DNA from: Hypericibacter sp049323455 | Lineage (GTDB): Bacteria; Pseudomonadota; Alphaproteobacteria; Dongiales; Dongiaceae | Length of the DNA: 64,000 bases | Direction of reading: 5' to 3' | Assembly (NCBI GenBank): GCA_049323455.1 | Contig: JBMONF010000011.1 | Coordinates: 1 to 64,000, forward strand | Shown: positions 45,201-55,454 of the stretch, in pieces | How the letters are laid out: every line of letters starts with the position of its first letter | Numbering within the stretch: position 1 is the stretch's first letter | Made by a program: the position numbers and the translations under genes | The notes under the pieces: generated by a model | Database searches by the model: none | What the model was told of the DNA's origin: nothing | The model's input: the letters and a program-made list of their open reading frames with translations, nothing else

Positions 45201-46301
45201 TCAGGCCGCGGCGCGGTCGGGGGCGCCGAGCGCAAGCCAGTTGCGGCGCAGATGCCGCAGCAGCCCGATCAGCGTCAGCGACCAGACCGTGAGGCCGATG
45301 CCCAGGAAGATCCAGGGCAGGACGATCAGGAAGGGGAGATCGAGCGCCGTGAGCAGCCGGTAGGTGCCGGTGGCGTACATGCCGAGCGGGAACGCCATGC
45401 CCCAGAACTGCGGATCGTAGGCGAGCGAATGGCGCATGCGGACGTGACGCCACACCATCAGCAGCAGGAGAAGCGGAATCCACCAGGTCGCGGTGACCCA
45501 GAAGAACAGCGTGAAGCCCTTGAGGAACGGCAGGATATCCAGCAGGACCTGCCAGTCTCCGGCATGGAGCACGAGCGTCGATCCGGCCAGCGTGGTGATG
45601 GCGACGGCGCCCATGTTGATCCAGTAGGGCGGGGTCATCGTCTCGGCCGTGAGGCGCACGAAGGTCAGCCGGTAGAAGATGAGCGTGATGATGCTCAGAT
45701 AGAGCCCGCAGCCGAGCAGGAACATGCAGAGCGCCAGGAACAGCACCGCCGGCCGGCTGTCCCCGAAGCCGGGGGCCAGCAGCGCGCCCAGCACGCAGAC
45801 CGATTGCGTCGCCACCGCGGCGATGAGCCAGGCGCCGTTGATGCCGGATGCGAGGCTGGGCTTGCGGGTGCGCGTCGTCACCGCGAGGAAGAAGCTGTAC
45901 ATGACGACGACCCAGAGCGCGATGCCGAGCGCCCACAGCAGCCGCGCCGGCTCGGCCGCGCCGGCGACGATGAAGACCTGGCTGCCGAGGACGCAGGTGG
46001 CGGCCACCCAGGTGAAGAAGCCCGGTCCGCGGGCGTGATCGGTGAGATCGCCGACGAGGCGCGGGAAGTGGCGCCACAGCCGCAGCAGGTTGAGCGACCA
46101 GATCGCCAGATAGGCGACGAGGTTGAGGCCGAGGAGGGCCACGGCGATCGGACCGAGCCCCAGCAGCTTGGCGGCGATCGAGTTAGCGCCGGTCGCCATC
46201 ACCAGCGAGAAATAGCCGGGCGGAAGATCGCGCGCCCCTTCGGCGATCAGGCGGCCGATCCGTTGCGCCAGCGCGGCGCTCTGCGTGTCGGCGATTGACA
46301 A
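45201..46301 (-). CDS. TDT-family transporter (TehA/SLAC1-like)
   Basis: A 366-residue inner-membrane protein with ten hydrophobic segments. PPGYFSLVMATGANSIAAKLLG at the start and PPYWINMGAVAITTLAGSTL in the middle are characteristic of the tellurite-resistance/dicarboxylate transporter family, which conducts anions such as C4-dicarboxylates or sulfite. Substrate unknown here. It ends 83 bp from the convergent ferritin-like gene and is upstream-adjacent to dapF on the same strand. Confidence 0.88.
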   Translation of the reverse strand: MSIADTQSAALAQRIGRLIAEGARDLPPGYFSLVMATGANSIAAKLLGLGPIAVALLGLNLVAYLAIWSLNLLRLWRHFPRLVGDLTDHARGPGFFTWVAATCVLGSQVFIVAGAAEPARLLWALGIALWVVVMYSFFLAVTTRTRKPSLASGINGAWLIAAVATQSVCVLGALLAPGFGDSRPAVLFLALCMFLLGCGLYLSIITLIFYRLTFVRLTAETMTPPYWINMGAVAITTLAGSTLVLHAGDWQVLLDILPFLKGFTLFFWVTATWWIPLLLLLMVWRHVRMRHSLAYDPQFWGMAFPLGMYATGTYRLLTALDLPFLIVLPWIFLGIGLTVWSLTLIGLLRHLRRNWLALGAPDRAAA

Positions 46302-46525
46302 ATGTCGTCTCGGCTCGCGGGGTGGCTGGGCGAGCCCAAGCCTCCGCCTCGACGCCCGAGGAAGTCAATGGCCCCGGTGTCGCGACGCGTCGGCACCGGC
46401 CCGGTTCCGATCGAGCCATCGCCGCCGGTTCCGGCGATCGCCGCACCAGCCGAAGGCGGCGCCGGTGCGGGCCGGATTGTCGAGGGAGAGGAGGGCCCGC
46501 GCCGGCGATCCGGCGCCGGCCGAGG

Positions 46526-47395
46526 TCAGGCCAGCAGCGAGGCGTCGAGCCGGCCGGTGAAGCTGACCGCGACGGGGCCCGTCATGCGGACATGGTTGTC
46601 GGGGAGCCATTCGATCTCGAGCTCGCCGCCGTCGAGCACGACCGCGGCCTTGCGCTCGGCGAGCTTGCGCCGGACCGCCGCTACCAGGGTCGCGCAGGCG
46701 CCGGTGCCGCAGGCGCGCGTGATGCCCGCACCCCGCTCCCACACCCGCATGCGGATGCGGGTTGGCGAGAGCACCGTGGCCGCCTCGATATTGGCGCGCT
46801 CGGGGAACATCGGGTGGCGCTCGAGCACCGGCCCCAGCGCCGCCAGGTCGATGGCCTCGGCGTCCGCCACGAAGAAGACCGCGTGCGGATTGCCCATGTT
46901 GACGGCGACGGGGTCGGCAAGCGGCCCGAGCTCGATCCCGAGATGGAGCGTATCCACGGGCTTGGCCAGCGGGATCTCGCGCCAGTCGAGCCGGGCCGGG
47001 CCCATATCGACCGACACCCGCCCGCCGGGCGCCGCCTCGGCGTCGAGCAGCCCCGCCACGGTCTCGATGACGACATGGCCGCGCCCCGTTTCTTTCATGA
47101 GCAGTGCCGCCACGCAGCGCGCACCGTTGCCGCAGGCCTCGACCTCGCCGCCGTCCGAATTGCGGATGCGCATGAAGACGTCGGCGAGCTTGGCCTTGGG
47201 CTGCTCCAGCAGGATGACCTGGTCGCAGCCGACCCCGGTGCGCCGGTCGGCGATCGCGCGCGCCTCGGCCGCGCCGATGCGGGCGACGAGGCCCGGGGCC
47301 ACGCCGTCGCCGCGCCCCGCCTCGTCGCGCAGATCGATCACGGCGAAATCGTTGCCCAGCCCGTGCATCTTGGTGAAGGGGGCGCCCTCGGTCAT
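46526..47395 (-). CDS. dapF: Diaminopimelate epimerase
   Basis: A 289-residue cytosolic enzyme of lysine/peptidoglycan synthesis, interconverting LL- and meso-diaminopimelate. N-terminal FTKMHGLGNDFAVIDLRDE, first catalytic Cys in EACGNGARCVAALL, second in TRACGTGACATLVAA, both intact, with GNPHAVFFV between. In related genomes dapF directly precedes mtaB-ftsY; here the order is kept but a ~3.4-kb segment lies between. Confidence 0.96.
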   Translation of the reverse strand: MTEGAPFTKMHGLGNDFAVIDLRDEAGRGDGVAPGLVARIGAAEARAIADRRTGVGCDQVILLEQPKAKLADVFMRIRNSDGGEVEACGNGARCVAALLMKETGRGHVVIETVAGLLDAEAAPGGRVSVDMGPARLDWREIPLAKPVDTLHLGIELGPLADPVAVNMGNPHAVFFVADAEAIDLAALGPVLERHPMFPERANIEAATVLSPTRIRMRVWERGAGITRACGTGACATLVAAVRRKLAERKAAVVLDGGELEIEWLPDNHVRMTGPVAVSFTGRLDASLLA

Positions 47396-47463
47396 GGGCC
47401 GTTATATGATCTTTTGTCCGGTTGCTGTCCACTCGGATGGAGGGAGGCGCTGCGCTGCGGGCC

Positions 47464-48303
47464 TCATGAGCTAGTCGGGTATCTCAGCCCCTTCTCTCCC
47501 TTCGTCCACAGGGTCCGGTGCACGATCCCGAGCCTCTGATAGGGCAGCAGCGGCTCCGTCAGAACGCCCGTCGCGGGGTCGCGGCGCGGGGCCGCGTGGT
47601 GGCAGATCCAGTTGCACCAGCTCGGCAGGAAATGCGCCGGCAGCTTCTGTCGATAGACCATGTGATTGAAGGCCGCCTGCTCGACCAAGGAGCTGGCGGT
47701 TCGCTGCAGTGCTTGCGCCAGCGTGTCGCCCCAGGCCTGCCAGTGCGGTGCCTTGGCCGCGAGCGCGAATACGCCCGAGTTGAGCAGCGGGTAGCGCACC
47801 AGCTCGTCGGCCGTCGCCTCGTCGAAGGCGTCGACATAGCTGCGGTGGATCACGCCGTGGAACTCCTCCCAGGCGTGGAAGAAATTGCGGTAGCTGCGGT
47901 CGATCTCCGGCACCATGGCGAGCGTGGGCGTACCCTTCTCGTCAGTCTGCCGGGCCGCCTCCAGAAAAAGCTCGACCGCGCGCCAATCCTGCACCCAGGC
48001 GTCGGCGTCGATCCAGAGATAGAGCCGGTGGCCGGGGAAGTGCCGGGGTAGGAACGGCCGCGCCAGCATCGCCCGGTAATAGCCGGGTGTCGCCGCCCGT
48101 GTCGGGAAGTCGATGTCCCAGCCGGGCTCGACCCTGCGGTCGGCCAAGGCCGCCAGCCGCTCGCGATGGGGGCCCAGCCCCACATCGAGCAGGCAGAGCG
48201 TGATGCCCCGGCTCTCCGGCTTGTCGCGGATCGAGCTGAGGCATTCCTCCAGCAGCCCGGCATAGGTCGCATCGGCGCCGGTGACGATGGCGATCTCGGT
48301 CAT
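47464..48303 (-). CDS. GT8-like glycosyltransferase family protein
   Basis: A 279-residue GT-A-type protein. It starts MTEIAIVTGADATYAGLLEE, and the metal/nucleotide DxD is in LYLWIDADAWVQDW (~residue 90). YPLLNSGVFALAAKAPHW and a C-terminal WCNWICHH...HRTLW block follow, the pattern of sugar transferases related to GT8. Donor and acceptor unknown. The ATG at 48303 is preferred over an upstream in-frame start without homology. Divergent from ffh. Confidence 0.7.
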   Translation of the reverse strand: MTEIAIVTGADATYAGLLEECLSSIRDKPESRGITLCLLDVGLGPHRERLAALADRRVEPGWDIDFPTRAATPGYYRAMLARPFLPRHFPGHRLYLWIDADAWVQDWRAVELFLEAARQTDEKGTPTLAMVPEIDRSYRNFFHAWEEFHGVIHRSYVDAFDEATADELVRYPLLNSGVFALAAKAPHWQAWGDTLAQALQRTASSLVEQAAFNHMVYRQKLPAHFLPSWCNWICHHAAPRRDPATGVLTEPLLPYQRLGIVHRTLWTKGEKGLRYPTSS

Positions 48304-48584
48304 GGGGCGATCTCGATCATGGCAGGCCTTATGGCACGGCAAAGCCGTTCCCGGCCAGTCGGGGGAGCGGTCTCGGAGGCCGGCCTGCGGCGGAGGCAGT
48401 CCCCTGGGCCCGTGCCCCGCCAACCTTGACTTTCCGAGCCTCGCAAGCCTATTTTCCGCCCGCCTAAAGCCAATAAGGCGACCGATCCGGCCCCGAGGGG
48501 CCCCGCCCGTCCGCGAGTTTCGCGCACGGGCGCGTCATCGCTTGCGGCTTGCAATTTCGAAGCGGGACCCCAGGTCGAACGCGC
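48304..48584. promoter_or_regulatory. Divergent intergenic region upstream of ffh
   Basis: A 281-bp spacer between the divergent GT8-like gene and ffh; it must hold both promoters. The AT-richest stretch is TATTTTCCGCCCGCCTAAAG near 48450. I could not identify a convincing -35/-10 pair or repeat. Confidence 0.35.
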
Positions 48585-49937
<1,353 letters not shown>

Positions 49938-49964
49938 TCCTTATGCACGGGAAGATCGAAGCCC

Positions 49965-50095
49965 TCACCCGTCATGCCCGCGAAAGCGGGCATCCATGTC
50001 GAACATGGGCGCTGGCCCGTCCATGGATTCCCGGGCCGGCTTCGCCGGCGAACCTAAGATTGCGGGCGAAGCCCGCAGGCGCGGGAATGACGAAT
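49965..50095. repeat. Family B palindrome with inverted double-hairpin insert
   Basis: The first hairpin GTCATGCCCGCGAAAGCGGG is intact. The second (CCATGGATTCCC...GGGAATGACG) is interrupted at 50035-50076 by GCCGGCTTCGCCGGC, GAACCTAAGATT, GCGGGCGAAGCCCGC. This is the same double-hairpin as at 19.4 and 39.4 kb, in opposite orientation. Confidence 0.7.
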
Positions 50096-50136
50096 TCTGT
50101 CTGGCGCATGCCGATCGCCAGCGGAAGGGAGGAACG

Positions 50137-50550
50137 ATGACCTCCGCCAACGGCTGTTTCTCGCATGTGACGCTCGGCAGCAACGACCTGCCGCGCTCGC
50201 GGACGTTCTACGACGCCGCGCTGGCGCCGCTGGGTCTCGTGCGCTTACGCGACGACGAGGGCGAGGCCTATGGCTATGGTCGCGAGGGCGTCGATACGGA
50301 CCGCCTGCCGGTCTGGATCTTGAGACCCTTCGACGGCCGGCCCGCCGCGCCCGGCAACGGCGTGCACATCGCCTTCCTGGCGCCGAGCCGCAAGGCGGTC
50401 GACGCGTTTCATGCCGCCGCCTTGAGGTCGGGCGGCACGGACGAGGGCAAGCCGGGGCTTCGGCCCCATTACCACGCGAACTACTACGCGGCCTATGTGC
50501 GCGACCCCGACGGCAACAAGCTGCAGGCGGTCTGCCACGATCCGGAGTGA
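50137..50550 (+). CDS. VOC-superfamily (glyoxalase-like) protein
   Basis: A 137-residue vicinal-oxygen-chelate fold protein. It starts CFSHVTLGSNDLPRSRTFYD, whose His is the usual first metal ligand, includes GVHIAFLAPSRKAVDAFH with the second His, and ends YYAAYVRDPDGNKLQAVCHD. Probably a small metal-dependent lyase, isomerase or resistance protein; substrate unknown. GGGAGG is a good ribosome site before the ATG at 50137. It is inserted between ffh and rpsP. Confidence 0.85.
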   Translation: MTSANGCFSHVTLGSNDLPRSRTFYDAALAPLGLVRLRDDEGEAYGYGREGVDTDRLPVWILRPFDGRPAAPGNGVHIAFLAPSRKAVDAFHAAALRSGGTDEGKPGLRPHYHANYYAAYVRDPDGNKLQAVCHDPE

Positions 50551-50582
50551 CCAAGAACAGGAGACCAGCCGGTTTTGTGATC

Positions 50583-50712
50583 ACCCACCCCCTCGCCTAC
50601 GCCTCTCCCCCTCCCGGTGTCGGGAGGGGGAGAGGAAAGGGAAAAGCGACACTCCAAACCTTTTCCTCTCCCCCACCTTGGTGGGGGAGAGGCGTAGGTG
50701 AGGGGGAGGGCG
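50583..50712. repeat. Intergenic family A repeat
   Basis: CCTCGCCTACGCCTCTCCCC and its distant complement GGGGAGAGGCGTAGGTGAGG bracket two inner hairpins (CCCCTCCCGGTGTCGGGAGG and CTCCCCCACCTTGGTGGGGG), so the whole ~130-nt unit can fold as one branched structure. Directly upstream of the rpsP leader. Confidence 0.75.
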
Positions 50713-50797
50713 GCAGGGACCGGGACCAGGACCAGTAAGGTCGAAACGACGCGAGTGACGAGCAACCGAGACACACCACCAAGGAGCAACGAAGGAC

Positions 50798-51169
50798 ATG
50801 TCTCTCAAGATCCGCATGAGCCGGGGCGGCGCCAAGAAGCGCCCCTTCTACTCCATCGTCGTGGCGGATTCGCGCAGCCCGCGCGACGGCCGCTTCATCG
50901 AGAAGCTGGGCACCTACAACCCGCTCTTGGCCCGCGAGGACGCCAACCGCGTCGTGCTGAAGAAGGAGCGCATCGAGCATTGGCTCAAGATGGGCGCCAC
51001 GCCGTCCGAGCGCGTGCAGATGTTCCTGGCCGATGCCGGCATGATGGAGAAGCCCAAGCAGCACGTGCAGACCACCAAGCATCTGCCGAAGAAGAAGGCG
51101 CAGGAGCGCGCCAAGGCCGCGGCCGAGGCGGCGAAGGCGGGCGAAGCCGCCGAGGCGCCCGCGCAGTAA
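50798..51169 (+). CDS. rpsP: 30S ribosomal protein S16
   Basis: A 123-residue ribosomal protein. The N-terminus MSLKIRMSRGGAKKRPFYSI and RDGRFIEKLGTYNPL are the S16 signature. The C-terminal ~40 residues form an Ala/Lys/Glu-rich extension, common in alphaproteobacteria. GAAGGA precedes the ATG. First of the tightly packed rpsP-rimM-trmD-rplS genes. Confidence 0.97.
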   Translation: MSLKIRMSRGGAKKRPFYSIVVADSRSPRDGRFIEKLGTYNPLLAREDANRVVLKKERIEHWLKMGATPSERVQMFLADAGMMEKPKQHVQTTKHLPKKKAQERAKAAAEAAKAGEAAEAPAQ

Positions 51170-51202
51170 GGCGCCGTCGGTTCGGGCCTGGAGGAGGCGA
51201 GG

Positions 51203-51724
51203 ATGAGCGAGGCGGGCAAGGCGCGGGTGCTGATCGGCGTGATCGCCGCGGCGCACGGCGTGCGCGGCCTCGTGCGCGTCAAGAGCTTCACCGCGGAGCC
51301 CGACGGTATCGCGGCCTACGGCCCCGTGACCGACGCGAGCGGCAAGCGGGTCTTCCGCCTGAGCCTCGCCGGCAAGACCAAGGGCGGCGCGCTGCTGCGC
51401 ATCGAGGGCGTTGCCGACCGCAACGCCGCCGAGGCGCTCAAGGGCACGAAGCTCTATGTCGATCGCGCCCAGCTGCCCGCGCTCGAAGGCGAGGACGAGT
51501 TCTACCAGACCGATCTGGTGGGCCTCAGGGTCGAAGGCCGCGACGGGCGGACTTTGGGGCACGTCAAGGCCGTGCTGAACTACGGCGCGGGCGACGTGCT
51601 CGAAATCGGGGACGGGCGCACCAGCCTGCTGCTGCCCTTCACCAAGAAAGTGGTGCCGGTGGTGGATATCGCGGGTGGGCGGCTCATCGCCGAGCCGCCG
51701 GTCGAGGTGGAGGCGCGCCCATGA
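51203..51724 (+). CDS. rimM: Ribosome maturation factor RimM
   Basis: A 173-residue 16S rRNA processing factor acting with S19 in 30S head assembly. N-terminal RimM barrel starting VLIGVIAAAHGVRGLVRVKSF, then a PRC-barrel domain with EFYQTDLVGLRVEGRDGRT and LLLPFTKKVVPVVDIAGG. Its stop overlaps the trmD start by 4 nt. Confidence 0.95.
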   Translation: MSEAGKARVLIGVIAAAHGVRGLVRVKSFTAEPDGIAAYGPVTDASGKRVFRLSLAGKTKGGALLRIEGVADRNAAEALKGTKLYVDRAQLPALEGEDEFYQTDLVGLRVEGRDGRTLGHVKAVLNYGAGDVLEIGDGRTSLLLPFTKKVVPVVDIAGGRLIAEPPVEVEARP

Positions 51725-52530
51725 TCGGGTCCGAAACCGCCGCGGCCGATACGGCCGCCATCGCCGATCCGGCCGCCGGCGGGCGGCCGGGCAGCACTTC
51801 GGCGGAGCCCCGCTGGCGCGCCGTCGTGCTCACCCTCTTCCCCGAGATGTTCCCGGGGCCGCTGGGCCAGTCGCTGGCCGGCAAGGCGCTCGAGGCGGGG
51901 GTCTGGGCCCTCGAAACGGTGGACATCCGCCGGTTCGCGCGCGATAAACACGCCTCCGTCGACGACACGCCCTTCGGCGGCGGTCCCGGCATGGTGATGC
52001 GCCCGGACGTGATCGACGCGGCCCTCGAAGCGGCGCTCGGTCAGGGCGAGCGGGCGATCTACTTGAGCCCCCGCGGCCGCGTGCTGGACCAGGCGCTGTG
52101 TCGCGATCTCGCGGGCCGCGCCAAGGTCACGCTCTTGTGCGGCCGCTACGAGGGGGTGGACCAGCGGGTGCTCGAGGCCCGTGACGTGGAGGAATTGAGC
52201 CTCGGCGATTTCGTGCTGTCGGGCGGCGAGCCCGCCGCGATCGCGCTGATCGATGCGGTGGTCCGGCTGCTGCCGGGCGTGATGGGCCAGCCGGCCGGGC
52301 TCGAGGAGGAGAGTTTCGAGGCGGGTCTGCTCGAATACCCGCACTATACGCGGCCCGCCGTCTGGCAGGGTCGCGCCGTGCCGGAGGTCTTGCTCTCCGG
52401 CCATCACGAGAAGATCCGCGCCTGGCGGCGCCAGCAGGCGGAAGACATCACGCGGGCGCGGCGGCCCGATCTCTGGGCCCGCTATCTCGCCCGCAGCGAA
52501 GGTTCGAAGAAGAAGGAAGCCAAGCGATGA
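51721..52530 (+). CDS. trmD: tRNA (guanine-37-N1)-methyltransferase TrmD
   Basis: A 269-residue SPOUT-fold enzyme that methylates G37 of tRNAs and prevents frameshifting. The SAM knot is LLCGRYEGVDQRVLE and ELSLGDFVLSGGEPAAIALID; FGGGPGMVMRPDVID and LLEYPHYTRPAVWQG are also typical. The first ~30 residues are an Ala/Gly-rich extension before WRAVVLTLFPEMF. Coupled at both ends by 4-nt overlaps with rimM and rplS. Confidence 0.96.
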   Translation: MIGSETAAADTAAIADPAAGGRPGSTSAEPRWRAVVLTLFPEMFPGPLGQSLAGKALEAGVWALETVDIRRFARDKHASVDDTPFGGGPGMVMRPDVIDAALEAALGQGERAIYLSPRGRVLDQALCRDLAGRAKVTLLCGRYEGVDQRVLEARDVEELSLGDFVLSGGEPAAIALIDAVVRLLPGVMGQPAGLEEESFEAGLLEYPHYTRPAVWQGRAVPEVLLSGHHEKIRAWRRQQAEDITRARRPDLWARYLARSEGSKKKEAKR

Positions 52531-52928
52531 CGACGTTGCAGGAAATCGAACAGGGCCAGGTGAAGAAGCTGGCCGGCGCGGCCAAGCTGCCGGACTTCCG
52601 CCCCGGCGACACGGTGCGCGTGAACGTGAAGGTGATCGAGGGCCAGCGCGAGCGCGTGCAGGCCTTCGAGGGCGTGTGCATCGCGCGGCGCAATGCGGGC
52701 CTCAATTCCTCCTTCACCGTGCGCAAGATCTCCTATGGCGAGGGTGTCGAGCGCGTGTTCCCGCTCTACAGCCCGCGCGTGGATTCGGTCGAGCTGGTGC
52801 GCCGCGGCGACGTGCGCCGGGCCAAGCTCTATTATCTGCGCGGCCGGCGCGGCAAGTCGGCCCGCATCGCCGAGCGCGGCGGCATGGGCGAGGAAGCGGC
52901 CGCGGCCCCGGAGAGCACCGAGAGCTGA
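52527..52928 (+). CDS. rplS: 50S ribosomal protein L19
   Basis: A 133-residue ribosomal protein. DFRPGDTVRVNVKVIEGQRE, FEGVCIARRNAGLNSSFTVR and the C-terminal RRAKLYYLRGRRGKSARIAE match L19, followed by a short Ala/Glu-rich tail. It overlaps trmD by 4 nt. Last of the ribosomal cluster. Confidence 0.97.
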   Translation: MTTLQEIEQGQVKKLAGAAKLPDFRPGDTVRVNVKVIEGQRERVQAFEGVCIARRNAGLNSSFTVRKISYGEGVERVFPLYSPRVDSVELVRRGDVRRAKLYYLRGRRGKSARIAERGGMGEEAAAAPESTES

Positions 52929-52944
52929 GGCATCAATCTTTCGG

Positions 52945-53045
52945 CGCCTCATGCTGAGCTTGTCGAAGCATGGGGAGCCGGCCGGCCGCTCGTGCGCGAT
53001 CGGGCCCTCATCCTTCGACAGGCTCAGGATGAGGGGTGGGTTTCG
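52945..53045. repeat. Intergenic palindromic repeat, family D
   Basis: CATGCTGAGCTTGTCGAAGC at ~52951 and CCTTCGACAGGCTCAGGATG at ~53011 are arms of the widespread proteobacterial 'GAGCTTGTCGAAG / CTTCGACAGGCTC' intergenic repeat. Only one copy is seen in this window, between rplS and leuC. Confidence 0.65.
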
Positions 53046-53100
53046 CCCCTAGGCCGGCAGGAACTTCGTTCCTACATCGAACCCGACCGGGATACCGTCG

Positions 53101-54507
53101 ATGAGCACGCCGCGCACGCTTTACGACAAGATCTGGGACAGCCACCTGGTGCACCGCCAGGAGGACGGCACCTGCCTCATCTATATCGACCGCCATCTCG
53201 TGCACGAAGTGACGAGCCCGCAGGCCTTCGAGGGCCTGCGCAACGCCGGCCGCAAGGTGCGCAAGCCGCAGGCGACGCTGGCGGTGGCCGACCACAACGT
53301 GCCGACCACCGACCGCTCCAAGGGCATCGCCGAGGAGGAATCGCGCATCCAGGTCGAGACCCTGGAGAAGAACTGCGCCGAGTTCGGCATCCCCTATTTC
53401 TCGATGACGGACATCCGCCAGGGCATCGTCCATATCATCGGGCCGGAGCAGGGCATGACCCAGCCGGGCATGACCATCGTGTGCGGCGACAGCCACACCT
53501 CGACCCACGGCGCCTTCGGCGCGCTCGCCTTCGGCATCGGCACCTCGGAGGTCGAGCATGTGCTGGCCACCCAGACGCTGATCATGCGGCCGGCCAAGAA
53601 CATGCGCATCACGGTCGAGGGCGACCTGCCCTTGGGCGTCACGGCGAAGGACCTGATCCTCGCCATCATCGGCAAGATCGGCACGGCCGGCGGCACCGGC
53701 CATGTCATCGAGTATGCGGGGCCCGCGATCCGCGCGCTCTCGATGGAAGGCCGCATGACGGTCTGCAACATGTCGATCGAGGCGGGGGCCCGCGCCGGCC
53801 TGATCGCGCCCGACGAGACCACCTTCGCCTATATCAAGGGCCGGCCGATGGCGCCCAAAGGCGGAGCCTGGGAGCAGGCGGTCGGCTATTGGCGCACGCT
53901 GCCGTCGGATCCGGGTGCCGCCTACGACCGCGAGGTGAGCCTGAAGGCCGCCGAGATCGCGCCGCAGGTCACCTGGGGCACCAGCCCCGAGGACGTGCTG
54001 CCGATCACGGGGCGCGTGCCCGATCCCGCGCAAGCCGGCGACCCCAACAAGCGCGAGGCGATGAAGCGCGCGCTCGACTATATGGGCCTCACGCCCGGCA
54101 CGCCGCTCGATCAGATCAAGATCGACCGTGTCTTCATCGGTTCCTGCACCAACGGGCGCATCGAGGATCTGCGCGAGGTCGCCAAGGTGGCCGAGGGCCG
54201 CAAGGTGGCGAGCCACGTCAACGCCATGGTGGTGCCGGGCTCGGGGCTCGTGAAGGCGCAAGCCGAGGCCGAGGGGCTCGACAAGGTGCTGATCGAGGCC
54301 GGCTTCGAATGGCGCGAGCCGGGCTGCTCCATGTGCCTGGCCATGAACCCGGACCGGCTCGCACCCGGCGAGCGCTGCGCCTCCACCTCGAACCGCAACT
54401 TCGAGGGCCGGCAGGGCCGCGGCGGGCGCACGCATCTGGTGAGCCCGGCCATGGCCGCAGCGGCAGCCATTACCGGCCATCTCACCGACATCCGCGAGCT
54501 GAAATAG
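53101..54507 (+). CDS. leuC: 3-isopropylmalate dehydratase large subunit
   Basis: A 468-residue aconitase-family subunit of leucine synthesis, isomerising 2- to 3-isopropylmalate with LeuD. It starts PRTLYDKIWDSHLV, with VCGDSHTSTHGAFGALAFGIG. The [4Fe-4S] Cys are in FIGSCTNGRIEDLREV and GCSMCLAMNPDRL, then STSNRNFEGRQGRGGRTHL. Length is normal. leuD is not adjacent: a two-component system and an RDD protein intervene. Confidence 0.97.
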   Translation: MSTPRTLYDKIWDSHLVHRQEDGTCLIYIDRHLVHEVTSPQAFEGLRNAGRKVRKPQATLAVADHNVPTTDRSKGIAEEESRIQVETLEKNCAEFGIPYFSMTDIRQGIVHIIGPEQGMTQPGMTIVCGDSHTSTHGAFGALAFGIGTSEVEHVLATQTLIMRPAKNMRITVEGDLPLGVTAKDLILAIIGKIGTAGGTGHVIEYAGPAIRALSMEGRMTVCNMSIEAGARAGLIAPDETTFAYIKGRPMAPKGGAWEQAVGYWRTLPSDPGAAYDREVSLKAAEIAPQVTWGTSPEDVLPITGRVPDPAQAGDPNKREAMKRALDYMGLTPGTPLDQIKIDRVFIGSCTNGRIEDLREVAKVAEGRKVASHVNAMVVPGSGLVKAQAEAEGLDKVLIEAGFEWREPGCSMCLAMNPDRLAPGERCASTSNRNFEGRQGRGGRTHLVSPAMAAAAAITGHLTDIRELK

Positions 54508-54776
54508 CGCTCTGTCGTCGAAATTCGTTGCGACGAAGGCCAGCCTGACCGGGCTCCCGGCTCGCCCCTTCCGAGCCCTGCCCGATGGCGGGCCGGCTGA
54601 CAGCTTGCCGACAGGCCTGCTTGTCATGTTGTCCCGGGGCCTTTCGAAACCGGCTGCCGGCCGTCGGTCCGCCCGGCCCGCGCCCTTATGCCCAGCCAGC
54701 CGTCCGCCCTTGGGGCTCGCGCCTGGCTGCCTTTCTGATGCAGACTGAAAGCCCGGGCATTCGCTCGGGTCGAGCC

Positions 54777-55454
54777 ATGCGCCTCCTCCTCGTCGAAGAC
54801 AACGACCGTCTCGCGCACTTCCTTGCCAAGGGCCTCGGCGAGGCGGGCTTCACCGTCGATCGCGTCGAGCTGGTCGAGGAGGCCGAAGCAGCGCTCGGCA
54901 CCACGCGCTTCGACGCCATCGTGCTCGACCTGGGGCTGCCGGACGGCGACGGCCTCGATCTCTTGAAGCGCCTGCGCGCGCAAGGGCACTCCACGCCGAT
55001 TTTGATCGCCACCGCGCGCGGCGAGTTGGGCGACCGTCTCAAAGGGCTCGACGGCGGCGCCGACGACTATCTGGTCAAGCCCTTCGAGATCGCGGAGTTG
55101 GCGGCCCGGCTGCGTGCGCTCTTGCGCCGGCCGGGCGCGGTGCTGGGCCGCGAGATCGAGCTCGGCAACATCCGCTTCGATTCCGAGAGCCGGACCGCGG
55201 CCGTGGACGGAACGCCGGTGGCGCTCAGCCGACGCGAGACCGATCTGCTCGAGGTGCTGATCCGGCGCGCCGGCCGCGCCGTGGCGAAATCGGCGCTCGA
55301 GGATGCGATCTACGGGCTTGCCGGCGAGGTCGAGCCGAACGCGATCGAGGTGCTGGTTTCGCGCCTGCGCCGCCGCCTGACCGACGCGGGTGCCACACCG
55401 CAGATCCACACGCTGCGCGGCATCGGCTATCTGCTGGCCGAAGGAGAACGATGA
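54777..55454 (+). CDS. OmpR/PhoB-family response regulator
   Basis: A 225-residue regulator. Receiver domain 1-~118 with acidic pocket LLVEDND, phosphoacceptor Asp51 in IVLDLGLPDGDGL, Thr/Ser in LIATARGE and Lys in YLVKPFE. Winged-helix DNA-binding domain ~125-222 with LSRRETDLLEVLIRRAGR and IEVLVSRLRRRL. Similar to the QseB/TctD group. The ATG at 54777 precedes the receiver; its stop overlaps the sensor kinase start by 4 nt. Confidence 0.93.
   Translation: MRLLLVEDNDRLAHFLAKGLGEAGFTVDRVELVEEAEAALGTTRFDAIVLDLGLPDGDGLDLLKRLRAQGHSTPILIATARGELGDRLKGLDGGADDYLVKPFEIAELAARLRALLRRPGAVLGREIELGNIRFDSESRTAAVDGTPVALSRRETDLLEVLIRRAGRAVAKSALEDAIYGLAGEVEPNAIEVLVSRLRRRLTDAGATPQIHTLRGIGYLLAEGER

Noticed and set aside
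48304..48584. SRP RNA (4.5S) gene near ffh
   Set aside because: The conserved GGTCAGG...GGAAGCAGC-type core was not found here or elsewhere in the window.
53008..54627. A 539-codon minus-strand frame opposite leuC
   Set aside because: Antisense shadow; leuC on the plus strand is complete and conserved.
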